Shown: positions 23,269-31,817 of the stretch, in pieces
How the letters are laid out: every line of letters starts with the position of its first letter
Numbering within the stretch: the first letter of the stretch is position 1
NCBI GenBank assembly: GCA_003132145.1
Contig: PKWU01000076.1
Location: forward strand, 1-64,000
DNA from: Granulicella sp.
Lineage (GTDB): Bacteria; Acidobacteriota; Terriglobia; Terriglobales; Acidobacteriaceae
Direction: 5' to 3'
DNA: 64,000 nucleotides
Made by a program: the position numbers and the translations under genes
Notes under the pieces: model-generated
What the model was told of the DNA's origin: nothing
Databases searched by the model: none
The model's input: the letters and a program-made list of their open reading frames with translations, nothing else

Positions 23269-24543
23269 GCGATACAGCTCGACGGTCTGGGCGGCGATTG
23301 CCTCCCAGGCGAAGGTTTGCTCGACGCGCTTGCGGCCTGCGGCGCCCATTCGTTTGCATCGGGCCGCATCGCTCATCAGCTCGGCGATGCGCGCGGCCAG
23401 ATCGCGGGCGAAGCGGTCGGCATGAATTGGGAAGCCGGTGATTGGATCGGCGTCGAAGGGAACAAGCAGGCCGGTCTCGCCATCGACAACAACCTCAAGA
23501 ATGCCGCCCACCGCGCTGGCCACGACGGGCGCGCCGCAGGCCATTGCCTCCAGGTTGATGATGCCGAAGGGCTCGTAGACCGAGGGGCAGCAGAAGACCG
23601 CGCAGTGCGAATAGAGCTGGATGGCCTCTTCCTTGGTGACCATCTGCTCGATCCAGACGACGTTGTGCCCGGTTCCGGTGGGGTCTCCGGTGGCGATGGC
23701 GCGACCTCCATCGCGCGTCATCTGCTCGTGACCGGCGGGCTTGCTGCCGGGCGTCTCACGTCGCAGGGCCTCGACCTTTGCGCGCATCTCGGCCCCGATC
23801 TCGGGTGTGTCGGGCGCGCCCGCACAGAGAACGACCTGAGTTCCGGGCTCGAGGAAGCGAACCGCATCGACCAGGTGCGTGACGCCCTTCTGCCGCGTGA
23901 TGCGTCCCACGAAGAGGACGTAAGGCTTCGCCGGGTCCACGCCATACTTTGTGAGCGCGCCGGTCTGCGGCGTGTACTGATATTGCTTCAGGTCGATGCC
24001 GTTGTAGATGACATGCACCTTGGCCGCATCGACCTCGGGGTAGGCGCGCAGAATGTCGGCCTTGGTTCCATGCGAGACGGCGATGATCGCGTCCGCGTCG
24101 AGAATCGCCGTGCGCTCCATCCAGGAGCTCATCGCGTAGCCTGAGCCGAGCTGTTCGGCCTTCCACGCGCGCAACGGCTCCAGCGAGTGCGTCGTCAGCA
24201 CAAACGGAATGCCGTAGAGCTTCTTGGCCAGAAATCCAGCCATCGCCGCGTACCAGGTGTGGGTATGGACGATGTCGATTTTGCCCAGATCCTTCATCTG
24301 GGCCAGGTTGAGGGCCAGCGCATCGACGGCAGCGCTGAACTTAGCATCGCTGCCCGCCGAGACCTCCGGCGGCGGCAGCTCGCCGCGCACATGCAGATTG
24401 CCCTCGTCCGAGCGCTGCGTTCCCCAGCAGTGGACCTCAACCTCGATGCGACGGGCCAGTTCCCTGCTCAGATACTCCACATGCACGCCCGCGCCGCCGT
24501 AGACTTCGGGCGGATACTCCCGTGTGATCAAGCCAACCCGCAT
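23251..24543 (-). CDS. glgA: Glycogen synthase / maltose-1-phosphate synthase-type glycosyltransferase
   Basis: The 430-residue GT-B glycosyltransferase has [20 protein letters not shown] at the N-terminus, [48 protein letters not shown] and the donor-binding [20 protein letters not shown] (E-x7-E). This pattern is that of the actinobacterial-type GlgA, which includes ADP-glucose-dependent GlgM enzymes. It extends alpha-1,4-glucan or makes maltose-1-phosphate from ADP-glucose. The ATG at 24543 begins MRVGL; four extra residues are possible upstream. A polar loop at about 290-320 ([16 protein letters not shown]) looks like a lineage insertion. No other glycogen genes are adjacent. Confidence 0.85.
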   Translation of the reverse strand: MRVGLITREYPPEVYGGAGVHVEYLSRELARRIEVEVHCWGTQRSDEGNLHVRGELPPPEVSAGSDAKFSAAVDALALNLAQMKDLGKIDIVHTHTWYAAMAGFLAKKLYGIPFVLTTHSLEPLRAWKAEQLGSGYAMSSWMERTAILDADAIIAVSHGTKADILRAYPEVDAAKVHVIYNGIDLKQYQYTPQTGALTKYGVDPAKPYVLFVGRITRQKGVTHLVDAVRFLEPGTQVVLCAGAPDTPEIGAEMRAKVEALRRETPGSKPAGHEQMTRDGGRAIATGDPTGTGHNVVWIEQMVTKEEAIQLYSHCAVFCCPSVYEPFGIINLEAMACGAPVVASAVGGILEVVVDGETGLLVPFDADPITGFPIHADRFARDLAARIAELMSDAARCKRMGAAGRKRVEQTFAWEAIAAQTVELYRSLVGK

Positions 24544-24833
24544 CGCGCTCTCCAATCTGAAAATCTCGTTTTCCTCGCAACAGAATACGCCTTGAAAGAT
24601 TCATCCCAATGAACTACCGTGATTCGGCAGAAGATCGACCTTGCGGTGCCGCGCGCCCAATCCTGGAAGTGAACCCTCCCGACTGCCCATCCACGACAAG
24701 ACTACCGTCAATCGTGAATAATGGGCAGCGCCGAAACTCATGACGCGCGGCAGGCGTCTCTCCATCGAAGGCCGCCGCACAGGAAACGACGATCCAGCTT
24801 GCAACAGACTCAACCGCCATCCCAGAGAACCCC

Positions 24834-27800
24834 GTGAACCAGCATCCGAACCCGCAAGTCCTGCGCAGCTTCGCCCTTCGCACGCTTTTTGCCATTCTGC
24901 TCACTTCGACCACACTCGCACTGGTGCTTGCTCCCGTGTGCAGCGCCCAGGCCACGGCGAAACCGGCCGCGCAGAAGCCCTCGGCATCGGTCGCGCAGAC
25001 GGGTGCGCCCTCCATCGCGGCACTGCGCGCGGGATTTGCCAATCCGCCGAATGAGGCGCGGCCGATGGTCCGCTGGTGGTGGTTCGGCCTGGCGGTGGTG
25101 AAGCCGGAGATCCTGCGCGAGTTGCAGCAGATGAAGGCCGACGGCATTCAGGGCGCGGAGCTGGCCTTCGAGTATCCCCAGGTGCTTGACGACCCTTCCA
25201 AGGGATTGAAGAACCTGTCCTTCCTCTCGCCGGAGATGCTGGACGACGTGGCCTACGCGCAGGCGGAGGGACGCAAGCTGGGGCTGCGCATCGACCTGAC
25301 GCTGTGCTCGGGCTGGCCGTACGGCGGCCCCACGACGACGCTGGCCGAGGCGGTGACCCGGATTCGCATCGACGAGGTCGCCATCCCGGCGGGCGCAAGC
25401 AGCGTTCCCGTCCCCACGCTCGCGGCTGGAAAATTGCTGGACGATCTGGCCAAAGTGAAGTACCGCATCGGTGGCCTCCCGGTGCTTGCCGCAGGCGATA
25501 GCATCGTCTACGCCTCCATCGCCAACGCAACGGGTAGACCCGCGAATGCAGCCAATCCCGCCGAAACTGCAGAGACCGAGACTGCAGCCACAACTCCCGC
25601 CCCTCGAGGGCGCAACGCAGGCCCGCGTCCGCCCGCTTGGGACGCAGCGTCCGCCAAGCCGCTCACCGTCTCTGCCAACGCCATCGCCGTCACACCCTCC
25701 GACAAGCCGCGCGTCGCTCTCTTCTTCATCCAAAGCCACACTGGGCAGCAGGTGAAGCGGGCCGCCGTGGGGGCGGAGGGCTACGTCCTCGATCCCTTCT
25801 CGCACGATGCCGTCGCCAACTACCTTCAGAAGGTCGGCAAGCCCCTGATCGGCGCCTTCGGCCCGACGCCGCCCTACGCCATTTTCTCCGACTCGCTAGA
25901 AGCCTACGGCGCGGACTGGACCCCCAACCTGCCCGCCGAGTTCCAGAAGCGGCGCGGCTACGACCTGCTCCCACACCTGCCGGAGCTGGCCGCCGGAGGC
26001 AGCATTGCCGCCGATAACGTGCGCCACGACTACGGACAGACGCTGACCGAGCTGATCGACGAGAACTACCTGACGCAGATGACCGCCTGGGCAGTGGCGC
26101 ACCACACCAAGTTCCGCTCGCAGACTTATGGCGAACCGGCGGTGGACTTCTCCAGCCAGAACCTCGTGTCGCTGGCCGAGGGCGAAGGCCCGCAGTGGCG
26201 CGCCTTCTCCACCTTGCGCTGGGCAACCTCCGCAAACCACGTCTACAACCACGTTGTCAGCTCCGGCGAGACGTTTACCTGGCTGCACTCGCCGGTGTAC
26301 CGCGCCGTCCCGCTGGACATGAAGACCGAGGCCGACATCGACTTCATCATGGGCGAGAACCAGATCATCTGCCACGGCTGGGGCTACTCCCCGCCCGACG
26401 GCGAGGTTCCCGAACCCGGCTGGAGCCTATACGCCGCGGCGTCGTTCAACAACCACAACCCGTGGCACCCGGTGATGCCCGCCGTGACCGCATACATCGG
26501 TCGCATGAGCTATCTCCTGCGTCAGGGTCAGCCCGCCAACCAGGTCGCCATCCTGCTCCCCACCGACGACGCATGGGCCAGCTTCGCGCCGGGCCGCACC
26601 TCGGTGACTGGTGACATGGGCTGCTACGTCACTCCGGCGCTGATGTCCGCCATCCTCTCGGCGGGCTATAACGTCGACTTCATCGACGCTGACGCCATCA
26701 ATAAGGTAGGCCTCGGCACCCACCAGATCCTCGTCATCCCCCCCACCGACCGCATCCCCGTCGAAACCCTCAAACGCCTGCACCCGTGGTACCGCACCGA
26801 AGGGCAAGTCATCTGTTACCAGCGCTGCCCCTCGATCGATCCAGAAAGCAAGCCGCTTCCAGGCATGACGGGATCCTTCATCGTCGCCGACGACGCCGCT
26901 GCGCTAGTCCAAGACCTGAATGATGTCGCCAAGCCCGACTTCCAGATCAGCGCCACGGACGACGCAAGCCGCAACGCGATCGGGTTTATCCGCCGCAAGC
27001 TGGCTAATGCCGACATCTACCTGGTGGTCAACACATCCAACCAGCCCATCGACACCAGCGCAACCTTCGCCACCACGCACAAGTTCGCCGAAGAGTGGGA
27101 TGGCGACAGCGCGGCTGCCTCCGCTGCCTCGGCAACGGCCCAGCCCATCCACCTGGCCGCCTACGGCTCGCGCGTCTTCGTCTTCAGCGACACGCCGTCC
27201 GCCGCCAAGCCCGCGCCCACTCCATCGAAGCAGATCGCCGACCTGAGCAACGACTGGAAGGTCAACTTCACGGGCCTCAACAAGAGCGTCGATGAGGCCA
27301 CGCCAACCGACTGGACTGCTGACCCCTCCACCATCCACTACTCCGGCGAAGGAATCTACACGCGCGACGTCACGCTAGCCGCCGCGTCCACTGGGCCGGT
27401 CTTTCTGGAGGTAGAAGGTGGCAAGCCGCTGGCCATGCCAACCCCACGCAGCCCTCGCCCCAACGCTCCCGACCCGCGCGATCCAACACAGCGTCCCGCT
27501 GGCGCTCCACTTCCGAATCCACTCGTCACCGGAACCGGCCCTGGGATTCACGCTTACTTCGATCCCCCCATCCACGAAGCGGCTCTGGTCGTCATCAACG
27601 GAAAATCGGCGGGAGCGCTGTGGCACCCGCCCTATCGCCTCGATGTCTCCAAACTGCTCAAGCCGGGCGTGAACCACATCGAGATCGATGTCTACAACAC
27701 CGCGCTCAACGCCTGGTCCGCGCTGCCGCCGCACGACTACAAGCCGCTGATTGCCAAGTACGGCGACCGCTTCCAGATGCAGGACCTCAACCTGGTGGCG

Positions 27801-27854
27801 CCCGTTAGCTCCGGTCTGCTGGGGCCGATTCACCTCGTTACGGAGGCTAAATGA
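24834..27854 (+). CDS. GH106-type alpha-L-rhamnosidase, exported
   Basis: The 1006-residue protein has a signal peptide (ending VCSAQA near 41). The N-terminal signature PPNEARPMVRWWWFG and GIQGAELAFEYPQVLDD belong to the GH106-like rhamnosidase family, which removes terminal rhamnose from rhamnogalacturonan or glycosides. ATMAWAVAHHTKFRSQTYGEP and HVVSSGETFTWLHSP lie in the catalytic barrel. C-terminal beta-sandwich domains with NGKSAGALWHPPYRLDVS are usual for the family. The start is GTG 24834, the only signal-peptide-compatible start. A 53-codon remnant of another polysaccharidase overlaps its stop by ATGA. Confidence 0.88.
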   Translation: MNQHPNPQVLRSFALRTLFAILLTSTTLALVLAPVCSAQATAKPAAQKPSASVAQTGAPSIAALRAGFANPPNEARPMVRWWWFGLAVVKPEILRELQQMKADGIQGAELAFEYPQVLDDPSKGLKNLSFLSPEMLDDVAYAQAEGRKLGLRIDLTLCSGWPYGGPTTTLAEAVTRIRIDEVAIPAGASSVPVPTLAAGKLLDDLAKVKYRIGGLPVLAAGDSIVYASIANATGRPANAANPAETAETETAATTPAPRGRNAGPRPPAWDAASAKPLTVSANAIAVTPSDKPRVALFFIQSHTGQQVKRAAVGAEGYVLDPFSHDAVANYLQKVGKPLIGAFGPTPPYAIFSDSLEAYGADWTPNLPAEFQKRRGYDLLPHLPELAAGGSIAADNVRHDYGQTLTELIDENYLTQMTAWAVAHHTKFRSQTYGEPAVDFSSQNLVSLAEGEGPQWRAFSTLRWATSANHVYNHVVSSGETFTWLHSPVYRAVPLDMKTEADIDFIMGENQIICHGWGYSPPDGEVPEPGWSLYAAASFNNHNPWHPVMPAVTAYIGRMSYLLRQGQPANQVAILLPTDDAWASFAPGRTSVTGDMGCYVTPALMSAILSAGYNVDFIDADAINKVGLGTHQILVIPPTDRIPVETLKRLHPWYRTEGQVICYQRCPSIDPESKPLPGMTGSFIVADDAAALVQDLNDVAKPDFQISATDDASRNAIGFIRRKLANADIYLVVNTSNQPIDTSATFATTHKFAEEWDGDSAAASAASATAQPIHLAAYGSRVFVFSDTPSAAKPAPTPSKQIADLSNDWKVNFTGLNKSVDEATPTDWTADPSTIHYSGEGIYTRDVTLAAASTGPVFLEVEGGKPLAMPTPRSPRPNAPDPRDPTQRPAGAPLPNPLVTGTGPGIHAYFDPPIHEAALVVINGKSAGALWHPPYRLDVSKLLKPGVNHIEIDVYNTALNAWSALPPHDYKPLIAKYGDRFQMQDLNLVAPVSSGLLGPIHLVTEAK

Positions 27855-28012
27855 ATAGCCGTACCATGAAGTTTCGCGCAGCGATCTTTGCCAGCGCGAT
27901 GGCAATCGCATCCACAACAATGGACGCACAGAAGATATTACTGGTCAATGATTTCGGAGCTAAATGTGACAGTGTTGCTTTAGGTACCGCTACTACAGCA
28001 GCAGTCAAATAG
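27851..28012 (+). pseudogene. N-terminal stub of a GH28-like (pectin-type) enzyme
   Basis: An ATG overlapping the GH106 stop (ATGA) opens 53 codons: a signal peptide (MKFRAAIFASAMAIASTTMDAQ) then LLVNDFGAKCDSVALGTATTAA. The last part resembles the first beta-helix turn of GH28 polygalacturonases and related pectate enzymes (DFGAKGDG..DTAAIQ). A TAG follows and rsmA begins 51 bp later, so the remaining body of the enzyme has been lost. It shows the GH106 gene was once the first gene of a longer rhamnogalacturonan operon. Confidence 0.6.
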
Positions 28013-28063
28013 CATCGTTAAAACTCGCTCAATTACGTCCGTCATACGGGCGCGAAACGGAAG

Positions 28064-28891
28064 ATGATGCGCAAGCCAAAGCTCGGCCAGAACTTTCTGA
28101 TTGACGACGAAGCGCGCAACGCGATTGTGGACGCGCTGGGCGCGCTCGGCGAGCGGACTGTGATCGAGATCGGCCCCGGCCACGGCGCGATTACTTCGAT
28201 TCTGGCTGCGCGCTGCCGACGGCTGATCGCCATTGAGCTCGACCCTGCGCTGGCCGCGGAGCTGCGCTTCCGCTTTCGCGCTGCTCCGCAGGTTGAGGTG
28301 ATAGAGGCCGATGTTCTCGAAGTGGATTTCGCCGCGCTGGTTCCTGCAGGCGAGAGCGCCGACGTGGTGGGCAATCTTCCGTACTACATCACCTCGCCGA
28401 TCCTGCTGCGGCTCTTCGCCGCGGGAGCGCGCGGTCTGCTGGCGCGCGCCGTGGTGATGATGCAGCGCGAGGTCGCGGACCGGTTGAGCGCCGCGCCCGG
28501 CTGCCGCGAGTACGGGCTACTGTCTGCCACTACGCAGATCAATGCGCGCGCGGAGAGTCTGTTTACGCTGCCGCCTGCGGCCTTCTCGCCGCCACCGGAT
28601 GTTTTTTCCACCGTGCTGAGGCTGGAGTTTGCGCCTCGCTTTGTCGAGCTTGGCGTGGACGCCGCGGGCTTCGACGCGTTTCTGCACCGGTGCTTCGCGC
28701 AGAAGCGCAAGACGCTGGCCAACAATCTTCGCGCGGCCAGTCACGCGGGCGCGCGCGGCTATACAACAGAGGAGCTTCATGCAGCGTGGCCGGCTGAGAT
28801 TCCTGCGCTGGCCCGCGCCGAGTCGCTTGCGCTGGAGCCGCTGGCTGCGCTCTACCGCGCCCTTGCCCCACTGGGCCAGAACGCAGAATAA
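28064..28891 (+). CDS. rsmA: 16S rRNA dimethyltransferase RsmA (KsgA)
   Basis: The 275-residue SAM-dependent enzyme dimethylates the two adjacent adenines in the 3' hairpin of 16S rRNA. Motifs are KPKLGQNFLIDD, the SAM loop VIEIGPGHGAIT, IAIELDP, EADVLEVDF and catalytic NLPYYITSPIL, followed by VMMQREVADRL and the C-terminal AQKRKTLANNLR. Length is normal. A neighbouring Met codon allows the start to shift by one residue. Confidence 0.96.
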   Translation: MMRKPKLGQNFLIDDEARNAIVDALGALGERTVIEIGPGHGAITSILAARCRRLIAIELDPALAAELRFRFRAAPQVEVIEADVLEVDFAALVPAGESADVVGNLPYYITSPILLRLFAAGARGLLARAVVMMQREVADRLSAAPGCREYGLLSATTQINARAESLFTLPPAAFSPPPDVFSTVLRLEFAPRFVELGVDAAGFDAFLHRCFAQKRKTLANNLRAASHAGARGYTTEELHAAWPAEIPALARAESLALEPLAALYRALAPLGQNAE

Positions 28892-28895
28892 GCAG

Positions 28896-29615
28896 CTACT
28901 GCGCGGCCTGCCGCGTCTCCACCGAAACCATCGTCAGCAGCGCGCGTGCCTGCGTTCGCACCCGCTGCATCAGGTCCGCGTCCTCGGCAATGGAGCGCAG
29001 CGTCGAGGCAATCGTCCCCAGCTCCACGGCGTGCCCCTCGGCAACCTCGCGGCTGAAGCTCTGCAACTCCGCGTCCAGGCCAAGTCGGTCGTAGCGATGC
29101 AGGTGGTCCAGCGCGCGTCCCTCGTCCATGGTCTCGGCGATGGCCTGGAAGAGGACGGTCAGCGCGGAGACATTTTTGTTCTCGGTGTAGTTGTAGGTGC
29201 AGGAGTGCGTGGTTCCGGGAGCAGCATAGGTGAGAGTTTTTGCGCCTGTATCCGCCGCGTTCTTCGCCTTCGAGGCGCACGCAATGTTGAAGTGATCGAG
29301 TTCCTCGGCCAGCGCGAAGATTCTGCGTGTGGTCTGACTGGAGAGCGCAAACTTTTGCTCAAAGGCCACGGTCTCAGGCTGCTCCAGAACGCTGCGAACC
29401 ACCGGCTCAGCCTGGTCGCCCTTGTAGGTTCCCCGGCCATTCTGGTCGACCGCGAGGGTGAATCGCGGCACCGGCAGCCCCGTCCGCTCAAAGGCGAAGC
29501 TGACCTCGGCTGCCGTTTCCGATTCCGAAGACCGCTGCGCTTGCAGGGTTGCGCCGCAGAGCGGAAAAAGCAAAACGAGTGCGGCGGAGATTGCGCTGCG
29601 ATGGATGCGGCTCAC
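28896..29615 (-). CDS. Exported protein of unknown function
   Basis: The 239-residue protein has a signal peptide (about 1-27, ending ATLQAQ). The mature part alternates beta (VSFAFERTGLPVPRFTLAVD) and helical regions. A short Cys-containing stretch (IACASKAKNA, THSCTYNY) could form a disulfide. No domain was recognised. The gene is ATGA-coupled to ruvC upstream and convergent with rsmA with only 4 bp between them. Confidence 0.7.
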   Translation of the reverse strand: MSRIHRSAISAALVLLFPLCGATLQAQRSSESETAAEVSFAFERTGLPVPRFTLAVDQNGRGTYKGDQAEPVVRSVLEQPETVAFEQKFALSSQTTRRIFALAEELDHFNIACASKAKNAADTGAKTLTYAAPGTTHSCTYNYTENKNVSALTVLFQAIAETMDEGRALDHLHRYDRLGLDAELQSFSREVAEGHAVELGTIASTLRSIAEDADLMQRVRTQARALLTMVSVETRQAAQ

Positions 29616-30121
29616 CGGTTGGCTCCTTGCAGGAGGAGCGTCTGCGCGGTGTGGATGTGGCAGATGGCGATGGCCAGCGCGTCGGCCGCGTCGGGCGAGT
29701 CGGGCGGAGCGTCGAGCGCGAGCAGGCGCGTCACCATGAACTGAACCTGCTCCTTTGCGGCGAGTCCGTAGCCGGTGACGGAGGATTTGATGGAGAGCGG
29801 GGCGTACTCGGCGACGGTTAGATTGCAGGTTGCGGCGGCCAGCATTGCCACTCCGCGCACCTGGCCCAGCTTGAGCGCGGACTTGGCGTTGGCGGAGAAG
29901 AAGACCTCTTCGATGGCGATGCAGTCTGGCTCATACTGCGTGATGCGCGCGATCAGCTCGGCGTAGACCTGCGCGAGGCGTAGCGGCGTCTTCTCTTTCT
30001 TGTTGAGGCGAATAGTTCCTGAGGCGACGTGGATCAGCCGCGGCGTACGCGCCTCGTGGTCCATCTCCACCACGCCGTAGCCGGTGAACTCCGTCCCGCA
30101 ATCGATGCCAAAGGCGCGCAT
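29612..30121 (-). CDS. ruvC: Crossover junction endodeoxyribonuclease RuvC
   Basis: The 169-residue RNase-H-fold resolvase cuts Holliday junctions with RuvAB. Catalytic acids are visible in FGIDCGTEFTGYGV (first Asp), AIEEVFFSANAKSALKLGQ (Glu), and SPDAADALAIAICH (Asp pair). YAPLSIKSSVTGYGLAAKEQV matches the substrate-binding region. It follows a small membrane protein and thiG on the same strand; ruvA and ruvB are not in the window. Confidence 0.95.
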   Translation of the reverse strand: MRAFGIDCGTEFTGYGVVEMDHEARTPRLIHVASGTIRLNKKEKTPLRLAQVYAELIARITQYEPDCIAIEEVFFSANAKSALKLGQVRGVAMLAAATCNLTVAEYAPLSIKSSVTGYGLAAKEQVQFMVTRLLALDAPPDSPDAADALAIAICHIHTAQTLLLQGANR

Positions 30122-30130
30122 GTTGGAAGT

Positions 30131-30409
30131 CTAACGCAAGCTCTTTCTGGCTTTCAGTTGCTGAAATCTTGCCCAAATAGCCAACGCGATGGCCGCAACC
30201 AATAGCAATGGCGCGAAATACATCTCCCAACGAGCCTCCACGGACAGTTGTCGCATATGGACCTGACAGGCAGCGTCGCACCACTTCATCCAGGAGGCGT
30301 CGCCTGCATACATTCCCAGACCTATACTTCCATACACTGCGAGGCAAGCCGCGACGAGGCAGGCCAAAGACAGTAAATAAAGCCACGCAGTGCATGACCA
30401 ACGCTTCAT
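30131..30409 (-). CDS. Small two-helix membrane protein, unknown
   Basis: The 92-residue protein has two transmembrane segments (about 8-32 and 63-84) and a loop with two cysteines ([11 protein letters not shown]). Its ATG overlaps the thiG stop (ATGA), so it is translated with thiG. It ends 9 bp before ruvC. No family was recognised. Confidence 0.65.
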   Translation of the reverse strand: MKRWSCTAWLYLLSLACLVAACLAVYGSIGLGMYAGDASWMKWCDAACQVHMRQLSVEARWEMYFAPLLLVAAIALAIWARFQQLKARKSLR

Positions 30410-31176
30410 CGCGAGACTCCATCCAATGGCGAACTCGCGGTGGCGTAGAGGCGGCGGGACATGCGGCCGGAGAGGAAGGCCTGGCGGCCGGCGAGGACTC
30501 CGTGCTGCATGGCTTCGGCCATGAGGATGGGGTCTTGCGCGGCGGCGATGGCGGTGTTCATCAGGACGCCGTCGAAACCGAGTTCCATGGCGAGGGTGGC
30601 GTCGGATGCAGTGCCTACGCCTGCGTCCACGATGAGCGGGACCTCGGTGATGAGCTCGCGTAGGATGCGCAGGTTGGCGGTGTTCTGCAGGCCGAGGCCG
30701 CTGCCGATGGGCGCGCCGAGAGGCATGACGGCGGCGGCGCCCGCGTCGATGAGGCGGCGGGCGTAGACGATGTCGTCGGAGGTGTAGGGCAGGACGGTGA
30801 AGCCCTCCTTGACGAGGACGCGCGTGGCCTCCAGCGTGGCCTGAATGTCCGGGTAGAGCGTGGCCTTGTCGCCGATGACCTCGACCTTGACCCAGTCGGA
30901 GAGGCCGACCTCGCGGCCGAGGCGCGCGGCGCGGATGGCTTCGTCGGCGGTGAAGCAGCCGGCGGTGTTGGGCAGCAGGAAGAAGCGCTTGGGATCGATG
31001 AAGTCGAGCAGCGACTCGCTGGTGCGGTCGAGGTTGACGCGGCGCACGGCGACGGTGACCATCTCCGCGCCGGAGGCTTCGATGGCGGCCCTGGTCTCGG
31101 GGCCATCCTTATACTTCCCTGTTCCAACAATGAGACGAGACTTGAACGCGCGACCTGCGATGACGAGAGATTCCAT
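30406..31176 (-). CDS. thiG: Thiazole synthase ThiG
   Basis: The 256-residue TIM-barrel enzyme makes the thiazole phosphate moiety of thiamine from DXP, dehydroglycine and ThiS thiocarboxylate. Motifs are [42 protein letters not shown] with the Schiff-base Lys, [16 protein letters not shown] and [14 protein letters not shown]. Length is normal. A candidate structured RNA, terminator-like hairpin and CAACCAG-type repeat lie in its leader. Downstream a small membrane gene is ATGA-coupled, then ruvC. Confidence 0.96.
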   Translation of the reverse strand: MESLVIAGRAFKSRLIVGTGKYKDGPETRAAIEASGAEMVTVAVRRVNLDRTSESLLDFIDPKRFFLLPNTAGCFTADEAIRAARLGREVGLSDWVKVEVIGDKATLYPDIQATLEATRVLVKEGFTVLPYTSDDIVYARRLIDAGAAAVMPLGAPIGSGLGLQNTANLRILRELITEVPLIVDAGVGTASDATLAMELGFDGVLMNTAIAAAQDPILMAEAMQHGVLAGRQAFLSGRMSRRLYATASSPLDGVSR

Positions 31177-31188
31177 GGGGATAGTTTA

Positions 31189-31225
31189 CAGGTTGTTGGG
31201 TGTTGGTTGCTGGTTGCTGGTTGAG
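31189..31225. repeat. CAACCAG-type heptad repeat in the thiG leader
   Basis: Read on the minus strand it is CAACCAGCAACCAGCAACC, five bases, then CCAACAACCTG. An almost identical block lies at 10163-10196, where it forms the last codons of the exported cyclophilin. The two copies differ mainly in the five-base spacer. Confidence 0.65.
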
Positions 31226-31262
31226 AAAGACAAGATGGAAAGGAAGCCCGTTGCAGAAACAC

Positions 31263-31291
31263 AAAGCCCGCACCAATGGGGCGCGGGCTTT
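31263..31291 (-). terminator. Intrinsic terminator-like hairpin upstream of thiG
   Basis: The 9-bp stem AAAGCCCGC/GCGGGCTTT with an 11-nt loop is followed on the minus strand by TGTGTTTCT. It lies 87 bp ahead of the thiG start and 21 bp after the structured element at 31313-31409, so it would either end a small RNA or act as an attenuator for thiG. Confidence 0.6.
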
Positions 31292-31312
31292 GCGGCGGTG
31301 AGCTGTTGAGAT

Positions 31313-31409
31313 TGACCTGAGGCGTCCTTGCCCGGACGGCCCTCGGCGTAGGATTACGAAATCGCCGAACTACAGATAGCCAAGAGCAGGACGCTCTAAG
31401 CCTCAGTCA
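31313..31409 (-). ncRNA. Candidate structured RNA upstream of thiG (small RNA or leader)
   Basis: A 97-nt segment closes on itself. TGAC-(C)-TGAG pairs with CTCA-GTCA (8 bp with one bulge), then GCGTCCT pairs with AGGACGC across a 7-nt one-sided bulge, then CTTG/CAAG and TCGGCG/CGCCGA inside. The long, bulged, rod-like fold and the terminator behind it recall 6S-type small RNAs or a riboswitch with expression platform. The CTGAGA and CCTGAT cores of a TPP riboswitch are not present. The strand is inferred from the terminator. No family assignment is made. Confidence 0.5.
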
Positions 31410-31423
31410 CCTCACGTAACGTT

Positions 31424-31438
31424 TTGCAACTGTTGCAA
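31424..31438. promoter_or_regulatory. Perfect 15-bp palindrome, possible operator
   Basis: TTGCAAC-T-GTTGCAA is a perfect dyad 15 bp ahead of the structured element. It may be an operator for the small RNA/thiG transcript. The remaining DNA up to the LacI gene (31439-31817) holds a direct repeat ATCGTACAC (31548 and 31559) and short open frames of no recognisable family. Confidence 0.45.
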
Positions 31439-31817
31439 TCAATTTTCATAGGCTGAACCATCCTCCTTTCCCGTGTCCGGTAAGGATATCAATGGTTTAT
31501 GCGATTTAGCAAATCTCAGAAGACTCAAAATGCCCAGAATTACGGTTTTATCGTACACGTATCGTACACAGAATCGTCGCTGACCGATGGATACCAACGC
31601 CGCTCTCACCGCCAAAGTGGCCACACGACTTCAGCCCTTCTGGCGAAAACAATACCACGGGTTCCTGCGTGGACGTCTGCTCATCTGCTCTCCTCATCCC
31701 AGCCATTTTAGGCTGCGGACGAACAGAACTCCCACTTATCCCCCTGTCCGAATTTGCGAGACCATCTCTATCTCTCATTTTCAGATGGATTGATCCAGCA
31801 GCGGCGTTCAAATCATC

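Noticed and set aside
24810-25805. 331-codon open frame on the minus strand
   Set aside because: Antisense to the GH106 gene with shadow composition.
31300-31410. TPP riboswitch ahead of thiG
   Set aside because: The conserved CTGAGA and CCTGAT-type cores are absent, so only a generic structured RNA is called.
31439-31811. Short frames near the LacI gene (31439-31624, 31548-31811 minus; 31587-31793 plus)
   Set aside because: They overlap each other, lack ribosome sites and show no family resemblance.
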